Below, piece by piece: positions 47,848-57,900 of a DNA stretch of 64,000 nt. The stretch is from Brachypodium distachyon (taxonomy: Eukaryota > Streptophyta > Magnoliopsida > Poales > Poaceae): NCBI RefSeq assembly GCF_000005505.3, contig NC_016134.3:28843584-28907583 (forward strand), given 5' to 3'. Each line of letters starts with the position of its first letter. Position 1 is the stretch's first letter. Made by a program: the position numbers and the translations under genes. The notes under the pieces were generated by a model. It had not been told where the DNA came from. It did not search any database and worked only from the letters and a program-made list of their open reading frames with translations.

Positions 47848-49920
47848 CTTGCGGTGTACCTTCAAAGAAAATTATCATTGAAAGTATGACCTCACGGATT
47901 TCTCATAGTAAGTTATCCGTTGACATTCTTCTTTGGTTTGTCTTAACTCTAAATGTGTTTTGTTTTTCTAAAATCTAGCAAGGTAAAACTTCTCAATTCT
48001 TTCAGACAACGAAAAGACTTCAAAGTTCATGTTTAAATAGAAACTAGACTCTTAATGACAAAAGTACCAAACAGTCAGCCAAAACATCCACCTAACTTGT
48101 TTCAATACAAATATGAAGCTAGGCACTTGTGGTATTGGTTACTTATGTACTGTCTTCAGGTTGAACAGTTAACAGTTGGTGTGCGCATATTTGCATAATG
48201 ATGTCAATTGCCTTTGAGAATCTTTGCTGTTATTTTCCCAGAAAAGAGACATCCGGGCATTTTAGATATCCGAAAGTTGAAGAAAGCGTGCTTTTGAGAA
48301 TCCACCTGGCTGGCCTCAATGTCGGATGGACTGTCGGGTTAGATGTAGGGCCATTGTGCAGGGCCGCCAATGCGCTAGTCCTAGGAGGTGCAACCACTAC
48401 TATTCAAGGGATAAGATTCCAGTTATCCTTATGTTAGGAAGTTTAGATTCTTAGAGATATTTCTAGGTTTGGTACGTTCCATCATTAGCATGTAAACCGG
48501 CTATATGGATCACTACAAAGAATTAAAGGAGTCCATTCATTGCCACGTCGAAGAGTGTTTCATTCTCATAGTCCTGTTGAGTTGAGCGTCTTTTAGATAA
48601 TTGCTTGTTTGGATATCTACTTTTTGATTAATCAAGTTGCAAACATAATATATTAATTTTTGCGTTTCAGAACAAATATGAGATGATAGGTAAGGTGCAA
48701 CGATTGGTCAACAGAATTCTTTCTGTTTGTTTGTCAGAATGGTCAACAGAATTCTTCTACATTTAATTGATTTATCAGTAGAGTGATAAAACTTTTTGTA
48801 GCTTCTTTCTTGTGGTGTTCCTTCAAAGAAAATTATCATTGAACATATGACCTCACGGATTTCTCATAGTAAGTTAACCGTTGACATTCTTCATTGGTTC
48901 TTATATGTCTTAACTCTAAATATTTTTTATTCTTCTAAAATCTAGCAAGGTAAAACTTCTCAAATCTTTCAAGACAACATAAAGACTTGAAGGTTCATGT
49001 TTAAATGGAAGCTAGACTCTTAATGACTACCAAACAGTCAGCCAAATCACATCCACCTAACTTGTGTCAATACAAATATGAAGTTAGGCGCTTGCGGTAT
49101 TGCTTACTTAGGCACTGTCTTCAGGCTGGGCAGATAACAGTTGGTGTGCTGCACTGCATAATGATGTTAAAAACTTGTTGCTGGTGAGAACCTTTGCTGT
49201 TATTTTCCTAGAAAAGAGACATTCGGCCATTTTAGATAACCAAAAGTTGAAGAAAGTGTGATTTTGAGAATCCACCTGGCTCGCCTCAATGTCGGATGGA
49301 CCGTCGGGCTAGACGTAGGGCCGTTGTGCAGGGGCGGCCAATGCGCCAGCCCTAAGGGATATTATTCCAGTTATCCTTATGTTAGAATGTTTAGATCCTC
49401 TAGAGATATTTCTATGTTTGGTACTTTCCATCATTAGCATGTAAACCGGCTATATGGATCACTAAAAAGAATTAATGAGTTCTTTTGCTGTCATAATTAA
49501 GGAGTGCATTCGTTGCCACGTCGAAGACTAATGCTCTGTTTCACATGGTTCATTATCATAGTCCTGTTGAGTTTAGCGTCTTTTAGATAATTGCTTGTTT
49601 GGATATCTACTTTTTGATTAATCAAGTTGCGAACATAATATATTTCTGCGTTCCAGAACAAATATGAGATGATAGGTAACGGTGCAACCATTGGTCAACA
49701 GAATTCTTTTTTTTGTCAGAATGTGCAACAGAATTGTTCTACTCCCTCCGACCCATATTACTTGTCTCAAATTTGCCAAATATGGATGTATCTATGTTTA
49801 AAAAGCGTATAGATACATGTAATATTTTGACAAGTAATTCCGACTGGAGGGAGTACATTTAATTGATTTGTCAGTAGAGTGATAAACTTTTTGTAGCTTC
49901 TTTTTTTTGCTGGTGCTTAA
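47848..49920 (+). repeat. 961-bp tandem duplication in the last F-box intron of copy 1
   Basis: The segment starting CTTG[C/T]GGTGT[A/T]CCTTCAAAG at 47848 recurs at 48809 and stays collinear through the exon-3 end and most of the following intron. Shared landmarks include GAATCCACCTGGCT, CTCAATGTCGGATGGAC and GATTAATCAAGTTGC. The second unit carries a 112-bp Stowaway insertion at 49742 absent from the first. The duplicated exon-3 end in unit B (48809-48870) could act as a decoy exon. Confidence 0.85.
49742..49853. mobile_element. Stowaway MITE, 112 bp, with paralogous empty site
   Basis: Termini CTCCCTCCGACCCATATTAC and its complement (ACTGGAGGGAG) are flanked by TA (49740-49741, 49854-49855). 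The tandem-duplicated sister segment reads uninterrupted TTCTTCTACATTTAATTGAT at 48753-48772, so the single TA at 48758-48759 is the pre-insertion target. Confidence 0.93.
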
Positions 49921-50997
49921 GAAATCAGTTCAGTAACTGAAAAATCCTAACCGGAGATGATTAAATGAATACGCTACATGTATAGTAATCAAATAACAAG
50001 TCCAAAGTTGGAAAGGTTCAAGCTAGTTGCTGTGCTTACTGTGTCTTTTTTTTTTGTTCAACAGGATTCAATTTCGAGCAGACGGTAAAGCAGTTCAGCC
50101 ATTGATGGTCCACTGTTTCTTGGCTGTTCAGTCTTGCATAGCAGAATCTAGCACCATGACCTAGTTGATTTTGTCCAGCAGGGTGGTGTGTCGCCTCCAT
50201 TCGTGCTAACTTGAGTGGAATTGTTCAACTACCAATGTGTTATGTATGACTTATTTTCTCAACGGTTGATATTATGTAGAAATGCGTCAATTTTACACCT
50301 CTGAACCGTCAAGGAAAGTTAATTTTACCCCCCAACCCCCTTTCCTGCCCATAAAACGCCATGTAGGCGGACCGACCTACTTTACCGCCAAGGTGACGTT
50401 GGATTGGATGGTAAAGCAAATTCGGGTTCTCTTACGATGATTTTATCGTGCTCTGCTATGATTTTCCAATGAAACTGCTAAGTCTGAAAGGCTCAGAGTT
50501 GTTTTTGCCTTGCGATGTGTCTCAGCCACTGGATTGTATCGGACGTCAGCTGCAGTAGGCTATAGCGCTCGGTGAGTTGCCAAAGTAAAGTAACCGAAGC
50601 AGCGTCCGCTAGTCTCGTGGAATGGGGGATTTTTGCGAGGCATGGGGGGATTTGCCGATTTGGGCGGGAACAGAGAATTTCAGAAATGGGCGAGGAGAGA
50701 GATCGAGAGAGCAACTTATGGGCCGGGCCGGGCCGGGGCGCGGATTTATATGGGCCGGATCAGAGCGCAAAGTTGCTCAGACAGAGAAGTGAGCAGTGCA
50801 ACTCCAACAACCGTGCGCCGTCCAGGGAGGAGAGGGGCGGGGGAGCTCCGTCCTCTCGTCTACTACTCTTCCCCAAGCACGGCGGCGGCCGGCCGGCCGG
50901 CGGCACGGCTGACGCGGTGAGAATCGTTCCGTCTCTTCCCCCTCCGCCGGTCCGTCCCCCCGGTGGCCCTTTTCGGCAGTCGCTGACCACTTTTTTC

Positions 50998-53290
50998 ATG
51001 CAGCTCCATCTCACGCCGGTCCCAAACAACTGTTCGGCGAAATGCCTCGCCGCGGGTCCGAGAACCAGGCAAACAAGAGAGCGGCCACCACGGCCGGCGG
51101 GGAGGAACACGAGGACCGCCTCAGCGCCCTCCCGGACCCTCCTGCAGCACGTCTTGTCCTTCCTGCCCTCGCGCCTGGCCGTGGGGACGTGCGTGCTCGC
51201 CCGGCGCTGGCGCCACCAGTGGAAGTCCGTGCCCGTCCTGCGCCTCCCATGGTTTGACATCGAGCGCGCACAGCCGCCGCACAGCTTTGTCAACCACCTT
51301 CTGCTCCTCCGTGACCGCGTTCCTCTCCGTGAGTGTGAAATCGACACCTACGAGGGCACCGTAGACATCTCGCCATTGATCCTTTATGCTTTATTATTCC
51401 GAGTTCAGGTGCTTCGAATCGATCTCAACATACCGACCAACTACATGCAACGAATGAACGAGAATCTCATCGCCGAGAAATTAGTTAGGCTAGAACTTGG
51501 ACGTGTGGATTTGGAGGGGCACCACTTTCTTGATTTCTCGAGCTGTCCGAAATTGGAGGTGGTAAACATGAACTATTGCACATACAAATCGGATATCTTG
51601 TCCCAATCATTAAGACATCTGAGCATGATTGGATGCACTTCTCTTCGGGACTCCTGCCCGCGTATCTTTACCCCAAGACTCATTTCACTGGAACTTGCTA
51701 GCAATGATGGTTTGACTCCCGTGCTTGACTTCATGCCATCATTGGTAACAGCATTTGTCAGGCTTGGTGTGGAATGTAGTGAATATTGCACATACAGTTA
51801 TTAGGGAATTGCGGGTCTGATGACTGTGGCGAAACTACGGTTCATAGCGATGACTCTGTGCTTCTTGATGGTTTGTCGAATGCCACAAATTTATGCTAAC
51901 TTCCACTTCAATTGTTGTTTGCCATCTGCTACATCTTGTTTATTTCTATCCATTAAGTCATAACAAGTCCTGTCTGTGCGCTTCCTGTTTGTCACCAATC
52001 AACCGTTTTATTTATTATGTTTCTATGCAGTAGCCCCATAGGTGGTTCAAGGGAATGCCAGTACTGTACATTGGAGAATATCTGTCCAGAATAGTTTTGC
52101 AGTTCTCTTCTTAGTCTTATGTAGTTTGACTCAAAACTCAAAAGCATCATATTGTAATTTGTTAGCGAGCTTTTTGATTTCTACAAAAGTTTAGCTTATT
52201 TGGTTGGTGTATTTCTTTTTAGTAAATGAGAAACATGCAAAACCTGGTATGGGATACAAACCTATCTATCTGAGTACAAATAATTACTTGTCAAAAATAA
52301 GATCGAAAACTTTTGAATGCTCATATATAATGAATCTAGAATTTTAAATTTATAGCTCTGCATTGTTCTTACTCCTTTGTGCTGCTTTCTCTAGTACATT
52401 TTCAGGAAGGATATGAAGAAAGGTCCTTCTTTTGGCAAGCTAAAAACATTAATGCTCAATGAATGGTGTTTTGCTGCTAAATTTGGTGCACTATTGTACT
52501 TTCTTCAACACTCACCAGTTCTGGAGAAGCTTAGTCTTGAATTGCATACGGTAGGGGTGTAATACAACTTCTTAGATACGGAGTATAATTTTATTTAGAT
52601 ATCTTGTATGGCTGATTAATTTCTGTTGAATACCGATGCTTTATTTGCCACAGACACCAGAACCTTGTTTGAAACACATGGAAGCTGCTACCAAAAGGAA
52701 CCATTCTTAGCATCTAAACACCTCAAGGTTGTTGAAGTAAAATATCATGAGGATGAGCTGCTTGCGCTTACGCAAGTTCTAAAGATTCTGATTACTTGTG
52801 GTGTACCTTCAAAGAAAATTATCATTGAACGTATAACCTCACGGATTTCTCATAGTAAGTACACTCTTAATGAAGAAAAGAACCAAACAGTCAGCTAAAT
52901 CACATTCACCAAACTTCTTTCAATACAAATATAAAGCTGGGTGATTGCAGTATTGCTTACTTATGCACTGTCTTCAGGCTGAACAATTAAGCAGCTGATG
53001 TGGTGCTTGATAATGCTGTTAAAAAATCTAGCCTGTTGTGAGAATCATCAAAAATTAAGGATCCGTTTGGCATGGCGATTGATTGTTATAGTCCTGTTGA
53101 AATGATCGTCTTTTAGATAATTGTTTGTCTGGCTACCTACTTTTTGATTAATCAAGTAGCAAGAAGAATACATTTTTTGCATTCCAGAACAAATATGAGA
53201 TGATACCTAGCTTGGATTTTTCCTGTGCTTACTGTTTCTTTTTTTTTTGTTCGACAGACTTCAGTTTCTAGCAGACGGTAAAGCAGGTCA
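50998..53290 (+). pseudogene. F-box/LRR/FBD protein gene, copy 2, several frame lesions
   Basis: A paralogue of the gene at 46170, collinear from the promoter to the last exon. Lesions relative to copy 1: a 2-bp deletion in the F-box (near 51130, CCTCCTGCAG for CCTCTCCTCCAG); a base loss producing TAG at 51802-51804; loss of the exon-1 donor region (near 51887); a 1-bp deletion in exon 3 (52654-52854, 201 nt against 202) and an early TAG in the last exon (near 53272). Exon 2 (52395-52550, 156 nt) is intact. Starting from the upstream ATG at 50998 (MQLHLTPVPNN), an uninterrupted frame of 268 residues covers most of the F-box (LLQHVLSFLPSRLAVGTC) and the LRRs. The original start (51042) is out of frame with the rest. 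Probably a decaying duplicate; a novel N-terminus is possible. Confidence 0.82.
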
Positions 53291-53571
53291 GCCCTTGATG
53301 TGTCTACTGTCTCTTGTCTGTTCAGACTTGCATAGCAGAATATGCAGATTGTGTACCAGGGGCGCTCCATTCGTAGCAACCTGAGTGTAATTGTTCAACT
53401 ACCAATCAGTGTGTTATGTAGGACTTATTTTGTTAACGGTCAATATGTTTGACTATCATGGATGCGGCTGGAGTTTTTTCTTTTTTAAAGATCGCTGGAG
53501 TTTGTTTAGGCTTGTGTTCGTTAGCATAAGTCTGACCTTGCCTGCTTAAGGTCACTAAAAGTAACATCTAT

Positions 53572-54071
53572 GGCCTTGTTTACCATTAGTGTTTTTCTTG
53601 TGTTTTTAGACTTTTATCCTCCCAACTTCAAAAACACTACTCCCTCCGTTTGGGTTTATAAGGCTCCTATTGAAATTTGTGCCACATTTTGATCAACAAT
53701 TATTCAATTTATATTTAGTATATGTATATAAAAGTTATACCATTAGACAGTGTTTTTCAATACTAATTCAACAATATATCTTTTGTGTCGCAATAATCTC
53801 GTATTACGAATCCAATTTTTGGTCAAAGTTTGGTATAAAATTCCACGTGGGCCTTATAAACCCAAATGGGGGAGTAGAAACCTCAAATTAGTTGTTTGGT
53901 AAGGAGGGATTACAGGAGATTAAACACCACATTTTTTGTATCAATTTAAAACGATTCTCGTACAAGTGATTTTGTGGTGGAAGAGTTCTTTGAGAGTATT
54001 GGTTGAACACCCAATCCTCCAAAAATCAAATACACATGCACTAAAAAAATACACTAATGCCAAATAAGACT
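53572..54071. mobile_element. hAT-like MITE carrying a nested Stowaway
   Basis: The left end GGCCTTGTTTACCATTAGTG and the reverse complement of the right end AGTCTTATTTGGCATTAGTG are imperfect TIRs, extended by further matches (TTTTGGAGG against TATCCTCC). The complete Stowaway at 53640-53874 sits inside, so it inserted later. Without it the element is about 265 bp. No clean 8-bp target duplication was seen. Confidence 0.65.
53640..53874. mobile_element. Stowaway MITE, 235 bp (TTTGGGTTTATAAG family)
   Basis: The left terminus CTCCCTCCGTTTGGGTTTAT and right terminus ATAAACCCAAATGGGGGAG are near-perfect inverted repeats flanked by TA (53638-53639, 53875-53876). A half copy of the same family occurs at 14068. 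Confidence 0.9.
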
Positions 54072-54238
54072 TTAAGTGTTCATTTAAATCGGATGAAATC
54101 TATCTTGTTTGCTTCTTAGATGCACGGGATCGACATTCGATTTAAAAACCTTTAAAAAAATATTAGAATCAAAATTGGGTCGCAACACATCTATATCTAA
54201 TTCTTGAAATTTTGTAAGGCAGTTGTTTTTAAACTTAT

Positions 54239-54556
54239 AGCTCGTTTGATGCTCGTCATTTCATTTCATTTGGTAGAAATGAAATCAAAATTTGATACGA
54301 TTTCGTTTGGCTGTATTTGTATCTCGGATTTAATATGTTTGTCTGCCACATGGATTAGTTGAATGATATGAAATTCCAGATAAACGATGTCTTTTAGTTT
54401 TAGAGAGAAATTGTGGTCAGGTATAAGTGTGATTCCATGGAATTCCAGATTCAATTCTTGTATCCAAGCCAATTTATGTCAGCCAAACAAATTTGTTTTT
54501 AAAATTCAAAATGCATTGCGGAATTCCTGAATCAAATGATGGGAGCCAAACGAGCC
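54239..54556. mobile_element. MITE with GCTCGTTTG termini, about 318 bp
   Basis: The left end AGCTCGTTTGATGCTCGTCA and the reverse complement of the right end GGCTCGTTTGGCTCCCATCA are imperfect TIRs, followed by inverted ATTTCATTT / GAATTCC pieces. It lies about 420 bp upstream of the PTP coding region, so it may be part of that promoter. The superfamily (hAT-like) is an inference. Confidence 0.6.
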
Positions 54557-54979
54557 ATTACAGAATTACCACAAGAATTCAATTCAAGTCCTGTAATAAA
54601 ATCTCTTCAAAAATCGTGTGAATGAGGTCCCAAAATCTGAACCAGAAGCAGCACTATTTAAAATCCCCGAAATCTCCCTCGCATCTTCCTCGCATCTCGT
54701 CTAGCCCACCAATCCCCGACCAGACGCCCCGCCGCCGGCAGCACGGGCCACCGCGTCCGCCATTTCCACCGCCCCTGACCCTCTCCTTCCCTTCCGCGAG
54801 CAAAGCAGCCCGCATCATCCCTTCTCTCCCCCACCCCCAACCCCACTTGCACAACCGCGGCATCAGCATTCTCTCCTCCCCAAGTCAAGTCTTCTCCAAA
54901 AATCCAATTCCAACCACCCCCGGGGAAGCAAAGAGACCGTCGCCTTTATTTATACTCGGCCAACCCACCCGGCTCCACC

Positions 54980-57900
54980 ACGGCGACCCCGACGGCTTCC
55001 CCCGCGTCCCCCTCCCCTTCCCCTCCGCCCGCCCCCAGGCCCAAGCGCCGCCGGGAGACCACTCCCGACCCCGCAGCCGCCACGGGGAACTCGCCGCTGC
55101 GCGGTGGCCGGGGAGGCCGCGCCGCGGCGGCCTCCTCCGTGCGCCGCCGCTCTGCGACTCCGCCGCCGCCTGCAGGGTTCGACCCTCTCGACCCCGACGC
55201 GGTCCCGCCGCCCAGGACGCTCACGCGGGACCAGGTGAAGCACTGCAAGAACGCGCTCAAGGTGTTCGAGAAAAAGCTCAAGGACCCGGCCGCGATCTCC
55301 CAGGAGTTCAGAGCGCTTCAGGTATAGAAATCCTCGCCATCCACTCTCTTCTTTGTGCTAGTCCGACGCTACAACATGGCGAAATTGATATCACCGACCT
55401 TTTCCTTTTTCTTTGCGAAATCAAGATCACCATATTTTTTGAATGAAAATAAGAAAATTACCTTAGCCATGATTTTCTAGTCTTGCAATTGCGAATACAA
55501 GTTAGAGTCGTGAATAATGTAGGCGGTGGATTTTCCTGTATGATTGTGACTGCCGTATGATCCTGCACGTTAGGTTAGCGCAGCTTTGCTTCCAAGCGAA
55601 GCGTCAAGGTGAACAATAGCTGTACGGCCTGAAGGGAATGTGCTGGATATGATTAAGGGAGTAAATAAAGGTTGTTTCTAAAGCTACATCGTAACATGTG
55701 GACTTGCAAGGCAACTGGGACTGAAGTCCCCTATTTGGACTGCTAAGTGCCAAAATTATGCTGAGGAGTTATGCTGCTAGCTTCAGAATACCGTGTCAAA
55801 TTAGCAGAAACAGCAAACGGAACTAGAATCATCCGCTCCTCTTATGGTATTGCCTGTTCCTTGAAGTGAACCTGTGCATGGCCATTCTTTTTACGCGCTG
55901 TACGATGGATTTCACATGATGCTGAAAAATAACTCAATATTCTTTTTGGGGAAAATAGATCACCAATTTTGCTTGCCTAGGTCACAGACAAAGCAAGTAT
56001 TCCTGAATAGGTGTTTTTTTATATGGTACTGATCTTTCATCATTACTGCTGATTGATTGCCTCGGGATATGCTCATGTGATCTTTAAGCTCCCTTGTGCT
56101 GTTTGGAACAATCTTTTTTTGTAAGGGGACATATATATCTATATACTGTCACTGATTAAAAAGGAGACGTATTCTCAAATGGGATTGTCCCATATCAAGT
56201 GCTGTACAAACTTGGAACAACTCGATTATCTGCCCTTGGCCTCCTAGTCAACTTTTTGGCAAGACTAGCAGTCTAGCGCAGTGCCCGTGCGTTGCCATGG
56301 TACCACAAGAAAAGAGCGGGAATATAATTTGCTAAATGGGTGCAACCTGATAATGACATATTAGTTCGCACCCCAGAGAACAACCAGATAATGGGCACAA
56401 CCCAGAGAATAACTGCTCCAGGGAGGGCCATTGCATGATTTGAAGCGGGATAATTTTTTGAGAATGCAGGAGAATGTATTTGAAAGGAGAGATGGAATGA
56501 GGAAGAAAGGTGATAGGATGAACAGCATCAGAAGAGCTAACTACTCTGTATTAGAATGAGTTGTGTCAGTATTGCTAGCATTGGACAGTTGGTTAGGCAG
56601 AGGAAGCTAGACTAGTCTAGAGAACTCAAGGGTCTTATTTCTGCTTTTATGCAACAACTCCCACATGTAAGAGTGGAGGTAGGAGTGAACTCCCCAACTC
56701 CAAAATTCTGAAGTAGAAAAGAAAAGAAACATGGGTATGGAAAGTGTATCACAATCTCATGTAAATCTTAATTTTGTGGTACATTGCTAGCTTGCCCACA
56801 CCATTTCGATGCAAGTGAAAGAAACAATTCAGATATATGTATTGGCAGGAACAGTAGGTCTTGGAATTACTATTTCTCTCCAGTTCTACATACAAGGATT
56901 AGTTTTTAAATTATCCGTTATAAGAATTAAGATACATCTCTTCCAAAGTAGATCGTGCAACGAGTAATTCAATGTAATTATTTCAGGACATAAGAAAGCA
57001 ACTCCTATCGACCCAGAAGTTTACTGTTGCTCAAAATCCTGCTAATGGGGAAAGGAATCGCTACACTGATGTCTTGCCATGTGAGCATCATTTACTTGTA
57101 TAGGCTGTCTTGTGTAGCCTGCAAGACCACCTCATGGGATCCATGGTTTGATTTAATCTGACTTTTTTTATTTAGTTGATGAAACCAGGATAAAGCTACA
57201 GTCCTCAACAGGCAATGAGACTGCAAGTAATGATTACATCAATGCAAGTCTTATAAAGGTAAGAATGATGTATGTCCTGGTATACTTTTTGTTTGCCCTT
57301 TCCTTTCGAATCCTAACTGGCATGCTGCATATAAAATCAGCGGAATGATGGCAGCGATCAAACAAAGTTCATTTCCACTCAAGGTCCTCTAGTCAATACA
57401 TTCGAAGATTTCTGGCAGATGGTCTTTGAGAACAGCTGTCCTGTAATTGTTATGCTCACCAAATTTGATAGTGTTAAGGTACGAATAACAAACGTCGTGC
57501 ATTTCATTGAGTTGACCTGATATTCAGTTTCTCTTGTCTTCCATAATTATACCATAAGCTTACTCCACCTGTCCGCCTATAGCACCAGGTTATTTTATTA
57601 TCACTTAAGTTTTCTGTTTATAATTTCTACTCTTTGTGGACAAGGCTCTTTTTCTTAGTATGTTTGACACTAAATGCTCAATATTTTTGCATCTCTATAT
57701 TGATGCGGTGGCATGTATGCTTCTCAGCTTGTCATATGTAATTCAGTTGATCAGAACATGAAAACGAAATGACATGAAAGCATGATGAAACATATGTATG
57801 GAGCGAGCACAGCTGCACAATGTACACTTCTCAGCTCACCCCAGGGAATTCTGAAACTCAAATGGACAGGGACATTGTACCTCTAATTTTGAGCATGTTG

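Larger units (their letters stand above)
46170..50105 (+). pseudogene. F-box/LRR/FBD protein gene, copy 1, frameshifted in exon 2
   Basis: Exons inferred by comparison with copy 2: 46170-47048, 47464-47615, 47706-47907 and 50065-50105. Exon 1 encodes an N-terminal F-box (LSALPDPLLQHVLSFLPSRL, about residues 27-65) and leucine-rich repeats (LVRLELKCVQLEE, LEVVKMDCC, LRHLSITGCTL). Exon 3 carries an FBD-type end (HLKVVEVKYHEDE, LITCGVPSKKIII) and exon 4 a short tail. F-box proteins recruit substrates to SCF ubiquitin ligases; the target is unknown. Exon 2 is 152 nt, one base short of a whole number of codons. Relative to copy 2 (156 nt) it lacks a base near 47474, giving YIFRRI then a stop. Translation would end soon after exon 1, at about 300 residues instead of about 425. 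The truncated F-box-LRR product could still be made. Confidence 0.82.

Noticed and set aside
54945..54955. TTATTTATAC as a TATA box for PTP
   Set aside because: It would place transcription start at or after the proposed start codon at 54980, leaving no AUG at all; kept only as a possibility.
54622..55446. 274-codon frame starting at the only ATG before PTP exon 1
   Set aside because: It reads exon 1 out of phase with exons 2-8 and ignores a good splice donor; proline/arginine-rich shadow of the PTP frame.
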